Shown: positions 43,307 to 54,971 of the stretch, piece after piece
Layout: every line of letters begins with the position of its first letter
How positions within the stretch are numbered: the stretch's first letter is position 1
NCBI GenBank assembly: GCA_963849635.1
Contig: CAWKIA010000023.1
Span: 197,744-261,743, forward strand
Length of the DNA: 64,000 nucleotides
Source: CAVRUD01 sp963849635
Lineage (GTDB): Bacteria > Chloroflexota > Chloroflexia > Thermomicrobiales > UBA6265
Direction: 5' to 3'
Position numbers and translations under genes: made by a program
The notes under the pieces: model-generated
Told to the model about the DNA's origin: nothing
Seen by the model: only the letters and a program-made list of their open reading frames with translations
Databases searched by the model: none

Positions 43307-44066
43307 ATGACACATCACCAGATCGAACGGATCTCGAGCACACTCCGGCGCGGTCTGTCACGCCGGACCGCGATCCAGAGCATCGGCGGCGGTGGGCTTG
43401 CCGCGGCGCTCGCCGCGTCCGGGCACGCCGCCGTCGCTCAGGAGGAAGCGAACACCAGCAACGGTCTACGAGATCGAGGGACGGTTGCTCGAAGTCTGTA
43501 CCTGTGGGGTGCTGTGCCCGTGTTGGGTGGGCGAGGATCCGGACGGTGGCACCTGCGAGTCGGCTCTCGCCTGGGGCGTCGACAAGGGCACGATCGAGGG
43601 CATCGATGTCGCGGGCCGGGTTGTCGCCCTCTCGGTCCATATCCCCGGCAACGTCCTCGCCGGCAACTGGCGCGCGGTGGTCTACGTCGACGACGGCGCG
43701 ACCCAGGAGCAGCAGGACGCCCTCCTCAAGGTCTTCACCGGCCAGCTTGGCGGCGCGATCGCCGACCTCGCCGGCCTGATCGGCGAGGTGATCGCCGTCG
43801 AGCGCGCCCCGATCACCTTCACGGTCGATGAAGGAGCGGGCCGCCTCACCATCGGGTCCACGGTCGACGCGGAGCTGGCGCCGCTGCGGGGCGCCACCGG
43901 CGGTCTCACCGTCCTCAACGACACGGTCTTCTCGACCATCCCCGGCTCTCCCGTCTTCGTCGGCAAAGCCGACCGCTTCTACCGAGGTGGCGACACCCAC
44001 GGCCTCACCAGCCTCGAAATCACGGGCCACAACGCCCTACAGGGCTACTTCCGCTTCTCGGCGTAG
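43307..44066 (+). CDS. Tat-signal DUF1326 protein (one frameshift)
   Basis: About 253 residues after joining frames near 43455. The first frame provides a twin-arginine signal: RRGLSRRTAIQSIGGGGLAA, ending AAVAQEEA. The second provides the DUF1326 domain: VYEIEGRLLEVCTCGVLCPC and GTCESALAWGVDKGTIEG. The Cys cluster CTCGVLCPC (C-x-C-x4-C-x-C) looks metal-binding. The usual HNALQGYFRF is at the C-terminus. DUF1326 genes are commonly next to DUF2182 membrane proteins, as here (44388). Function unknown; metal or copper handling is a reasonable guess. ATG 43307 follows GGGAGGGA. Confidence 0.8.
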
Positions 44067-44099
44067 CGAGACGTGAGACGTGAGACGTGAGAACCCATT

Positions 44100-44349
44100 G
44101 TCATCCTGAGTAGTCCGTCCAGGGGTAAATGTCGAGTCGGGGGGCGGGTCGGGTCCCGGAACAACTCGCCGTCGCAAGGAGGTCCCCGCTCGACCCCATC
44201 CCCCAGCCGGACAAATAGCGCTGGTCACACTACTGAGCTTGCGAAGGATCTTGGCGCTTTAGCGCCTTCGTGCTCGTTCCATACGGTGACGTCGCGGTCG
44301 GCGACAAAGGCCGTAAACGGCCAAGATCCTTCGCTCCGCTCAGGATGAC
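44100..44349. repeat. Family B repeat, copy 5, interrupted by a MITE
   Basis: The left end gtcatcctgag is separated from its continuation cttgcgaaggatcttgg by a 122-bp insert at 44111-44232. Removing the insert and one CTGAG restores the same left end as the copy at 27750. The right end is ccaagatccttcgctccgct followed by caggatgac. GAGACGT tandem units (44067-44090) precede it. Confidence 0.88.
44111..44232. mobile_element. 122-bp MITE with 5-bp target duplication
   Basis: Bounded by CTGAG at 44106-44110 and 44233-44237. The terminal inverted repeats start TAGT: the left end TAGTCCGTCCAGGGGTAAAT and the right end inverse TAGTGTGACCAGCGCTATTT share about two thirds of positions over 38 bp. 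Too short to code for a transposase. Its parent transposon is not in the window. Confidence 0.75.
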
Positions 44350-44387
44350 ACCACTTTTCACGTCTTCCCGTTTTATAGGAGGCCGAC

Positions 44388-45257
44388 ATGCTCGCTCTTC
44401 CTGGCCGGAGGACGGCACCCGCCGGAATCGAACCGATCATTTGGGGCGCGGTTGCGGCCTCCTGGGCGCTGGCCCTGATGCTGGCCGCCGGTGGGCACGC
44501 ATCCCACCTCGGCCACAGCCCTTCTCTGGGTGTAGACGCAACGGCGCTCGGGAAGCTCCTCCCGATCCTGGCCGCCTGGCAAGTGATGACCGCCGCCATG
44601 ATGCTGCCCTCCAGCCTGCCGCTCGTCTGGCTCTTTGCCCGGGCAAGCCGTGGCCAGGCCCATCCGCGCTTTGCGCTCGCCGCCTTTCTCACCGCCTATT
44701 TCGTCGTCTGGACGGGGTTTGCCGGCGCTGCCCTCATCGCGGACGCCGGGATTCGCGCCCTGACGTCGCGGTGGACCCAGCTGGACGCGCGGCCCGAACT
44801 CCTGGCCGGCGGTGTCCTGATCCTGGCGGGAGTGTTCCAGTTCAGCAGCCTGAAAGAGCGGTGCCTGGATGCCTGCCGTAACCCGATGCACTTCATGTGG
44901 CGCTTCTATGGCCGCGGGGTGAGCAAGGCATGGTCGTTCGGTATTCACCATGGGCTCTTCTGCCTCGGCTGCTGCTGGGCGCTGATGCTGATCATGTTCG
45001 CCGTCGGTGTCGGCCAGCTCGTCGTGATGGCCATCCTGACCGGGCTAATGACCATCGAGAAGACCGCCCGCTCCGGGCGTCGCCTGGCTCCGCTCGTCGG
45101 GATCGGATTGCTCCTCTGGGGCGCGGTCATCCTGGCCAATCCCAGCTGGCTCCCCACCTCATTGGGTGTCTCTCACTCCAGCCACTCCGAGCACACCGTC
45201 CAACCTGAGCCTGCTGCCCCGTCGACCGTCCCTACGCACGTTCACCAGCACGGTTAG
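44388..45257 (+). CDS. DUF2182 membrane protein
   Basis: A 289-residue protein with about seven membrane segments. The family core is LAAWQVMTAAMMLPSSLPL (conserved W-x-MT-AMMLP pattern) and LKERCLDACRNPMHFMWRF, with SFGIHHGLFCLGCCWALML. Cys and Met residues line several helices, as expected for metal-handling. The C-terminal His-rich tail (SHSSHSEHTVQ ... THVHQHG) supports metal binding. Paired with the DUF1326 gene upstream, an association seen in many genomes. ATG 44388 follows AGGAGG. Confidence 0.83.
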   Translation: MLALPGRRTAPAGIEPIIWGAVAASWALALMLAAGGHASHLGHSPSLGVDATALGKLLPILAAWQVMTAAMMLPSSLPLVWLFARASRGQAHPRFALAAFLTAYFVVWTGFAGAALIADAGIRALTSRWTQLDARPELLAGGVLILAGVFQFSSLKERCLDACRNPMHFMWRFYGRGVSKAWSFGIHHGLFCLGCCWALMLIMFAVGVGQLVVMAILTGLMTIEKTARSGRRLAPLVGIGLLLWGAVILANPSWLPTSLGVSHSSHSEHTVQPEPAAPSTVPTHVHQHG

Positions 45258-45297
45258 ACCGCCCGGCCATCGAGGAAGACGCGCCTGCTTAACCGCC

Positions 45298-45373
45298 CAT
45301 CTGCGTAGTTCTGCGCAATTGCGTTGCCCCAGACCCACCGGGATGCCTCACGGGATTGCGTAGTCCTCGTAAT
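45298..45373 (+). promoter_or_regulatory. Paired site TGCGTAGTTCTGCGCAAT, copy 2
   Basis: TGCGTAGTTCTGCGCAAT at 45302 and TGCGTAGTCCTCGTAAT at 45357 are 55 bp apart, mirroring the arrangement at 43148/43202. It lies about 185-255 bp upstream of the cupin gene. Confidence 0.55.
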
Positions 45374-45557
45374 ACCGGACCGATGTCAGACGACGTAACG
45401 TCATGGAGTCGGCACTCATGGCCGGCATCGACCCAATCGGGTCGATCGCGTTTCCCACATGGAGGAGGTCCACGAGCTAGCGGAAAGCCCGTCCAACCCC
45501 TTTCGCCGCCCTGTGGGCGGCCACGATCCGGTATCCCCGAATCCCAAGGAGCTTCTC

Positions 45558-46124
45558 GTGTTTGGCATGTTTTCCCGATTGATGACGGCGTTGATCGTTC
45601 TCAGTGCCGTCGTTGCCGGTGGCGCCGCGGTGGCAGTCGCCCAGGACACAACCCCGGCGGCCGACTCTCCCATCACCGCGGCCGAACTGGCGCCCGGAGT
45701 GTTCGCCGAGGTCTTCGGTTCGACTCCGTCCGCCCGCGCTGACGGTCAAACCCTCTACGTCGCCCGCTTCACCTTCCAGCCGGGCAGCGAGATCTTCCCC
45801 CACGGTCACCCGGGTACAACGCTTCTTGGAGTTTCGTCTGGTACCTTGGGTTGGACACTCGTGACCGGTACCGCGTTTGTCATCCGGGGATCGGCGGCTG
45901 GCGCCACCGGACCGGTGGAGACCATCTCCGAGCCCGGGCAGGACGTCATCCTCAACCCTGGCGACTCGATCTCCTATGAAGACGACGTGGTCCACACCGC
46001 CCGCGGTGCCGGCAGCGAGCCGGCGGTCGTCATGGCCACCCTCCTCCTGACGGCCGGTGAGCCTCTCCTGATGACGCCCGAGCAGATGGCCGGGATGGAC
46101 ATGGGCGCGACCGCTACCCCGTAG
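45558..46124 (+). CDS. Exported cupin-domain protein
   Basis: A 188-residue protein. The signal peptide FSRLMTALIVLSAVVAGGAA with AVAQDTTPAADSP is the same N-terminal style as other exported proteins here. A single cupin barrel follows: FQPGSEIFPHGHPGTTLL (His-x-His motif 1) and NPGDSISYEDDVVHTARG (motif 2). The ending PEQMAGMDMGATATP is Met-rich. GTG 45558 is chosen for AAGGAG; the longer frame lacks a site. Cupins of this type are common next to LuxR/LAL regulators, and the paired site upstream suggests control by the LAL protein at 40092. Confidence 0.78.
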   Translation: MFGMFSRLMTALIVLSAVVAGGAAVAVAQDTTPAADSPITAAELAPGVFAEVFGSTPSARADGQTLYVARFTFQPGSEIFPHGHPGTTLLGVSSGTLGWTLVTGTAFVIRGSAAGATGPVETISEPGQDVILNPGDSISYEDDVVHTARGAGSEPAVVMATLLLTAGEPLLMTPEQMAGMDMGATATP

Positions 46125-46134
46125 CCCACTCCCC

Positions 46135-46174
46135 CTGGGACGCTGCCGTCGCTCGTCGCGCGGCGGCGTCCCAG
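46135..46174 (+). terminator. Terminator-like hairpin after the cupin gene
   Basis: ctgggacgctgccg pairs with cggcggcgtcccag (one mismatch) across a 12-base loop, ten bases after the cupin stop. Confidence 0.55.
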
Positions 46175-46238
46175 CCTCCTTCAACGAACGATATTAGTCG
46201 CGACGTTCGTATCTGTGATATCTGCAAAGGAGTTCTGC

Positions 46239-47657
46239 ATGGCCACGATGTCCGCTACATTCAACGCCTCTTCGGCGACAATCTCGCCCGCCGCCATCGA
46301 ACAGCTTGCCACCAGCCTCCGCGGCAGCCTGATCCAACCAGACAGTCCTGACTACGACGGCGCCCGCGCCGTCTATAACGCCATGATCGACCGCCGCCCG
46401 GCCCTGATCGCCCAATGTGTCAATGTTGCCGATGTGATGGCTGCCGTTGCATTCGCTCGGGACAACGGCGTGACCCTGGCGGTCCGAGGTGGTGGCCACA
46501 ACGTCGCCGGTCTCGGCACCTGCGATGGCGGGATCGTCCTCGATCTTGGCGCCATGAAGGGAATCCGGGTCGATCCGGTTGCTCGCACCGCCCGTGTCGA
46601 GGGCGGCTGCACCTGGGGCGACGTCGATCACGCCACCCACGCCTTCGGGCTGGCGACGCCCAGCGGCATCATCTCGACCACCGGCGTTGCCGGCCTCACC
46701 CTCGGCGGCGGCTTCGGCCATCTCACCCGCCACTACGGTCTCTCCTGTGACAACCTCCTCTCGGCCGATGTCGTCACCGCCGATGGGCGTTTCCTCACCG
46801 CCAGCGCAACCGAGAATCCGGATCTCTTCTGGGCGCTGCGCGGCGGCGGCGGCAACTTTGGCGTCGTCACCTCGTTCGAGTTCCAGTTGCACCCGGTAGG
46901 TATGGTCTACGGCGGCCCCGTCTTCTACCCGATCGAGCTCGCCGCCGATGCCCTGCACTTCTTCCGCGACTACATGAAGCAGATCCCCGACGAGATGAGC
47001 GCCTTCTTCGGCTTCCACAAGGCTCCCCCCGCGCCGTTCATCCCGGAGCATCTTCATGGGGTGCCGATGGCGATCATCATGACCTGCTATTCCGGCCCAG
47101 TTGAGCAGGGCGAAGAGATCGTCCGCCCGGTGCGCGAGTTCGGGCCGCCGGCGGTCGATCTGATCGGCCAGCTCCCGTATCCCGCCATCAACAGCATGTT
47201 CGACGCGCTCTACCCGCCGGGACTCCAGCACTACTGGAAGGCCGACTTCGTCCGCGAGTTGACCGACGAGATCCTTGATATCCATGCCGAGTACGGTCCG
47301 TCGGTTCCGGGCGTCCAGTCCGGCATCCACATCTACCCCCAGACCGGCGCGCCGCAGAGGGTGGCCGCCGACGCGACGGCCTACAGCTATCGCGACGTCG
47401 AGTTCATCCACAACGTGCTCGCGATCGATCCCGATCCTGCCGTGATGCCGGAGCACATCGCCTGGATGCGCGACTACTGGGCCGCCCTGCATCCCCACGC
47501 GGCTGGTGGCACCTACGTCAACTTCCTGATGGAAGAGGGCGAAGACCGCATCCGTTCCACCTACCAGGGCAACTACGATCGCCTCGCCGCAGTCAAAGCC
47601 ATCTACGACCCCACCAACCTGTTCAGCGTGAACCAGAACATCGCGCCACGAGGCTAA
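46239..47657 (+). CDS. FAD-linked oxidoreductase with bicovalent-type FAD site (BBE family)
   Basis: A 472-residue PCMH-type flavoprotein. The FAD domain reads VRGGGHNVAGLGTCDGG, in which the His before Asn is the covalent ligand. GGCTWGDVDHATHAFGLATP and GLTLGGGFGHLTRHYGLSCD follow; the Cys in GLSCDNL matches the second covalent ligand of berberine-bridge-type enzymes. The BBE C-terminal tail is YQGNYDRLAAVKAIYDPTNL followed by FSVNQNI. Substrates are typically sugars or alkaloid-like alcohols. ATG 46239 follows AAAGGAG. Confidence 0.9.
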   Translation: MATMSATFNASSATISPAAIEQLATSLRGSLIQPDSPDYDGARAVYNAMIDRRPALIAQCVNVADVMAAVAFARDNGVTLAVRGGGHNVAGLGTCDGGIVLDLGAMKGIRVDPVARTARVEGGCTWGDVDHATHAFGLATPSGIISTTGVAGLTLGGGFGHLTRHYGLSCDNLLSADVVTADGRFLTASATENPDLFWALRGGGGNFGVVTSFEFQLHPVGMVYGGPVFYPIELAADALHFFRDYMKQIPDEMSAFFGFHKAPPAPFIPEHLHGVPMAIIMTCYSGPVEQGEEIVRPVREFGPPAVDLIGQLPYPAINSMFDALYPPGLQHYWKADFVRELTDEILDIHAEYGPSVPGVQSGIHIYPQTGAPQRVAADATAYSYRDVEFIHNVLAIDPDPAVMPEHIAWMRDYWAALHPHAAGGTYVNFLMEEGEDRIRSTYQGNYDRLAAVKAIYDPTNLFSVNQNIAPRG

Positions 47658-47681
47658 ATCAAACCTGCAAGCGGAATTGAG

Positions 47682-47719
47682 AAGCGCCGGGCCCGGAGAC
47701 TCCGGACCCGGCGCTTTTG
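47682..47719 (+). terminator. Rho-independent terminator
   Basis: aagcgccgggcccgga pairs with tccggacccggcgctt (one mismatch) around a GAC loop and ends in cttttgc, directly after the flavoprotein gene. Confidence 0.8.
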
Positions 47720-47876
47720 CTATAAGCAGGGATGATTGCCGAATCGCGCTGTGGTGATCTGAGGATGCTTAGGTGGCCACCAATTCTGATAGTCGCGCTT
47801 ATCTGACGGACGAGATGGACTGCCACCCTCTACTTGTCGATGTGTACCTGTGTCAAAGTGGCAACTATATATAGTA

Positions 47877-47905
47877 TTGACAACCTGATACTGGTACGAT
47901 ATCTT
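47877..47905 (+). promoter_or_regulatory. Sigma-70 promoter of the cobalamin-riboswitch operon
   Basis: TTGACA at 47877-47882, 17 bp, then TATCTT at 47900-47905, in an AT-rich island. Transcription would begin just before the riboswitch. Confidence 0.7.
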
Positions 47906-47914
47906 GTTTGTCCT

Positions 47915-48125
47915 AACGGTTCTCCGATGTACGTACACATCGGAGGCGCAAGAGGGAACCCGGTGAGAATCCGGGGCTGCCCCGCAGCGGTGAGCGGGAA
48001 CGAACGCCGTCATACGCACTGGTTCTCCACGAGAACTGGGAAGCGACGGCCAGTAGGTCCAACCAGTATCGCCACGATGCTGGTTCGCCCGTAAGTCCGA
48101 AGACCTGCCGTTGGTCCGCGCCATC
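47915..48125 (+). promoter_or_regulatory. Cobalamin riboswitch
   Basis: The conserved core is present in order. GAGGGAACCCGGTGAGAATC is followed by CGGGGCTGCCCCGC and AGCGGTGAGCG (47952-47995). The B12 box AAGTCCGAAGACCTGCC lies at 48093-48109. The opening stem is ctccgatgtacgtacacatcggag. The following 280 bases before nrdA contain a stem, gtcgctcgcgggagcgac (about 48236-48253), that may be part of the expression platform. Ligand binding is expected to switch off the downstream B12-independent enzymes. Confidence 0.93.
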
Positions 48126-48409
48126 CGGGCGCGGAGACGACCCGGACCTCCGTGGGAGAGGTTGATGGGCGAGCGATCGTGGCCTCCCCGGCCGCGCCGT
48201 CTCTCCGTCCCTCCTGTTTTCCACGAGGTTTTGGAGTCGCTCGCGGGAGCGACGGTCGGTTATGCCTGCACGGTTGCGGTTCGGTGCTCTCGGTTGAGGC
48301 ACCCTCCGCGTCGTTGGCATCCCTTCCCTCTGCCCCAAACCCGGTTGCCCGCGTGGCTATGGTGGCGCTGTGCCTTCCCGAAGGTCGCGGCGATTGGGGA
48401 TAACAACGG

Positions 48410-51257
<2,848 letters not shown>

Positions 51258-51292
51258 CCGCCCCGTCGCATTCTCGCGCGATGCGAACCGTT

Positions 51293-51413
51293 GTAGGGGC
51301 GGACCGGTGTGTCCGCCCGGTAACCAACCGCACGGTTGCGGATTAGAGAACAGCGTCCCAATCACGTTACACCGCGCATCCGTGGCCGGGCGGACACATT
51401 GGTCCGCCCCTAC
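51293..51413. repeat. Family C repeat, copy 2
   Basis: gtaggggcggaccggtgtgt and its inverse acacattggtccgcccctac (one or two mismatches) bound a 121-bp element between nrdA and nrdB. The insert separates two genes that must be co-expressed. Confidence 0.8.
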
Positions 51414-51483
51414 CAGATGAACCCGGTAGGCAGAACCCACCGACCTAATTAGTCAACTAACCGCCAATGGAGGAATCAGTAGC

Positions 51484-52536
51484 ATGGCCCTCGCCTTCTC
51501 CGACCTCGACGCAATCCATTCCCAGAATCCCGTCGCCGGCGCCAAGCGTCTGATCAACTGCGAGACGGTCGACGTCAACCAGCTCATGCCCCTCAAGTAC
51601 GAGTGGGCCTGGGAGCACTACCTCAACGGCTGCGCCAACCACTGGATGCCGAACGAGGTGCCGATGGGCGCCGACATCGCCCTGTGGAAAGGCAACAGCC
51701 TCACCCCGGATGAGCGCCTGGTGGTCATGCGCAACCTCGGCTTCTTCGCCACCGCCGAGAGCCTCGTCGCCAACAACCTCACCCTCGCCATCTTCCGCCA
51801 CGTCACCAACGCCGAGTGCCGTCAGTACCTCCTCCGTCAGGCCTTCGAGGAGGCGATCCACACCCACACCTTCCATTACATCGTCGAAAGCCTGGGTCTG
51901 GACGAGGATGAGGTCTTCACGATGTACCACTCGATCCCGGCCATCGCCGCCAAAGACGAGCTGGAGTTGCAACTTACGTCCGATCTCCTCCGCCCGGATT
52001 TCACGACCGCCACCTTCGAAGGCGCCCAGTCCTTCCTCGAAAACCTCGTCGGCTACTACGTGATCATGGAGGGCATCTTCTTCTACGCCGGCTTCGCCAT
52101 GATCCTCTCCTTCCACCGCCAGAACCGCCTCACCGGCATTGGCGAGCAGTTCCAGTACATCCTCCGCGACGAGACGATCCACCTCAACTTCGGTATCGAC
52201 CTGATCAACGGCATCGTCGCCGAGAACCCCGACCTCTGGACTCCCGAGTTCCGTGAGCGCCTCATCGCCCGCATCCGCCACGCCGTCGACCTGGAGATCG
52301 CCTACGCCGAGGACTGCCTACCCCGAGGCGTCATGGGCCTCAACGCCGGCCTCTTCCGCGACTACGTTGGCCACGTCGCCGACCGTCGCCTGGAGCGGAT
52401 CGGCCTGCCTCGCCAGTACAAGACCCGCAACCCATTCCCCTGGATGAGCGAAACGATCGACCTCGGCAAGGAGAAGAACTTCTTCGAGAGCCGCGTCACC
52501 GAATACCGCAAAGGCGCGACCCTGGTCTGGGAATAG
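51484..52536 (+). CDS. nrdB: Ribonucleotide reductase small subunit, class Ic type
   Basis: A 350-residue ferritin-like radical subunit. Metal ligands: Glu in FFATAESLVANNL, Glu and His in FEEAIHTHTFHYI, Glu in YYVIMEGIFF, and Glu/His in LRDETIHLNFGIDL. At the position of the radical Tyr in class Ia proteins (EEtIHSRSYTHI) this protein has Phe (EEAIHTHTFHYI), like the Chlamydia trachomatis class Ic enzyme that uses a Mn/Fe cofactor. The first ligand being Glu, not Asp, also matches class Ic. ATG 51484 follows GGAGG. The protein is intact, without frameshift. Confidence 0.92.
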   Translation: MALAFSDLDAIHSQNPVAGAKRLINCETVDVNQLMPLKYEWAWEHYLNGCANHWMPNEVPMGADIALWKGNSLTPDERLVVMRNLGFFATAESLVANNLTLAIFRHVTNAECRQYLLRQAFEEAIHTHTFHYIVESLGLDEDEVFTMYHSIPAIAAKDELELQLTSDLLRPDFTTATFEGAQSFLENLVGYYVIMEGIFFYAGFAMILSFHRQNRLTGIGEQFQYILRDETIHLNFGIDLINGIVAENPDLWTPEFRERLIARIRHAVDLEIAYAEDCLPRGVMGLNAGLFRDYVGHVADRRLERIGLPRQYKTRNPFPWMSETIDLGKEKNFFESRVTEYRKGATLVWE

Positions 52537-52594
52537 GAGGCTGCAAATCGTGGCCACCGATCTGCGGTCCAATCGGGTGACACGCCTTTGGCCC

Positions 52595-52640
52595 GTAGGG
52601 GCGCATGGCATGCGCCCAGCAACCAACCGCGACGTTCTAA
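52595..52640. repeat. Family C half element
   Basis: gtaggggcgcatggcatgcg followed by cccagcaaccaaccgcg resembles the left half of the family C elements. No right end follows; the metE ribosome site begins immediately after it. Confidence 0.5.
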
Positions 52641-52650
52641 GGAGCAAGCG

Positions 52651-54953
52651 ATGACCCTCGCAACCATCCCCGGATATCCCCGCATCGGCAAGAAGCGCGA
52701 ACTGAAGCGTGCCCTCGAAAGCTACTGGGCGGGCAAGATCGGGCAACCCGAACTTGAACAGGTCGCGAGCGCGATCCGTCAGGCGAACTGGGACGCCCAG
52801 CGAAGCGCTGGACTCGACATCTTGCCGGTCAACGACTTCTCGTTCTATGACCACGTGCTCGATACCGCCGCGCTCGTCGGCGCGGTCCCAGAGCGCTACG
52901 GCTGGACGGGAGAGTCGGTCGATCTCGACACCTACTTCGCCATGGCCCGCGGCCGGGCCGGCGCCGACGGGGTCCGCGCCCTCGACATGACCAAGTGGTT
53001 TGACACGAACTACCACTACCTCGTACCCGAACTGACGAAGCGTCAGCAGTTCCGGCTCGCATCGGAGCGGCCGTTCGCCGCACTGAAGGAGGCGCAAGAC
53101 CGCGGCGATGGCGCGACTGCCAAAGTCGCCTTAATCGGTCCGGTCTCTTTCCTTCTCCTGTCGCAGGCGGAGGGCGGCGAGTTCGCCCCCCTCTCCCTGC
53201 TGGACAGGCTGTTGCCGGTCTATGCCGAGGTCGTTGCCCGGCTGGCGGAGCAGGGTGCCGCCTGGATCCAGTTCGACGAGTCGTGCTTCGTCCAGGATCG
53301 CACGGAGGAGGAGCTTGAGGCCGTTCGCCGGGCGTATGCAGCCCTGGCTGGCGTCAAAGGGCACGCCAAGCTTCTCGTCACCACGGCATACGGCCACGTG
53401 GGCGAGTCCTACCAGACCCTCGCCGGCCTGCCGGTCGATGCGATCGGGCTCGACCTCGTCCGCGGCGCCGCCAATCTCGACCTCATCGCCGATCACGGTT
53501 TCCCCACGGACAAGACGCTCGTCGCCGGGGTGGTCGATGGCCGCAACGTCTGGGTCAACGATCTCGACCGGTCATTGGCCACGCTGGAGACGTTGACGGG
53601 GATCGTCCCGGCGGACCGCCTGCAGGTGTCGACATCCTGCTCCTTACAGCACGTTCCACTCGACGTGCGCCTGGATGATGAGATCGACCCCGAGATCGCC
53701 TCCTGGTTGGCATTCGCCGAGCAAAAACTAGGCGAGGTCGTCGCCCTGACCAAGGCCCTGAACGGCCAGAAGTCCGAAGTTGCGGATGCCTTTGCCCGAT
53801 CGCGAGGACGTGAAGGAACGGGCGGCGGCCTCCCCAGTGCGGCGCAACCCCGCCGTCCGTGATCGCCTGGCCGCACTTCCTTCCGATGCGGACAAACGGG
53901 CGAAGCCGTTCGCGGAGCGAGCCGCGACCCAGGCAGAGCGCCTTCAGCTGCCGTCCCTGCCGACCACCACCATCGGCTCCTTCCCCCAGACCGGCGAACT
54001 GCGCGCCGAGCGTCGCCGCTTCGAGAAGGGAGAGGTCACCGCCGCGGAGTACGAAGGCTTCCTTGAACATCAGATCCGCGAGACCGTCGCGGAGCAGGAG
54101 GCACTGGGGCTCGACATGCTGGTCCACGGCGAGCCGGAACGCAACGACATGGTCCAGTACTTCGGTGAGCAGCTCGAAGGGTTTGTCTTCACCCGCCACG
54201 GCTGGGTCCAGAGCTACGGTTCGCGCTACGTTCGCCCGCCGATCATCTTCGGGGACGTGGCCCGGACCGCTCCCATGACCGTGCGTTGGGCGACCTTCGC
54301 CCAGAGCCTCTCCGCGCGGCCGGTCAAGGGGATGCTGACCGGCCCGGTAACCATCCTCAACTGGTCCTTCGTCCGCGACGACCAGCCCCGCTCCGAGACC
54401 TGCGCCCAGATTGCCCTCGCGATCCGGGACGAGGTTGCCGACCTCGACGCCGCCGGCATCGCCGCGATCCAGATCGACGAACCGGCCCTGCGCGAGGGCC
54501 TGCCCTTGCGCCACGCTGAATGGGACGCCTATCTCGATTGGGCGGTCCACTGCTTCCGGTTGGCCGCGGCCGGGGCGCGTCCTGAAACCCAGATCCACAC
54601 CCACATGTGCTACAGCGCCTTCGGTGACGTGATCGACGCCATCTCCGCCCTCGACGCCGACGTGATCTCGATCGAGAATGCCCGCTCCGACCTGGCCCTA
54701 CTCAGCGTCTTTCGTGACCACGGCTACGACAAGGGCATCGGCCCCGGCGTCTACGACATCCACTCGCCCCGGGTCCCCCCGGTCGACGAGTTCGTCGCCA
54801 ACCTCCGCGCCACCCTGACCGTCCTCTCGCCCTGCCCAGGTCTGGGTCAACCCCGACTGCGGCCTCAAGACCCGCACCCCGGCCGAAACCCATGCTGCAT
54901 TGGAGAACATGGTCGCGGCTGCCCGGACGGTACGTGCGGAGATCGCATCCTGA
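52651..54953 (+). CDS. metE: Cobalamin-independent methionine synthase (two frameshifts)
   Basis: About 767 residues after joining near 53812 and 54836, the usual MetE length. The N-terminal half is TLATIPGYPRIGKKRELKRA, with SFYDHVLDTAALVG and LDMTKWFDTNYHYLVPEL. The C-terminal catalytic half has LPTTTIGSFPQTGELR, MLVHGEPERNDMVQYFGEQL and the zinc ligands His/Cys in IHTHMCYSAF. The last zinc Cys is in VNPDCGLKTR, seen only in the final frame. It transfers methyl from folate to homocysteine without B12. ATG 52651 follows AAGGAG. Downstream of nrdAB and the B12 riboswitch, as expected for a B12-repressed isozyme. Confidence 0.93.
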
Positions 54954-54971
54954 GGGGGTGAGGGCTGCTCA

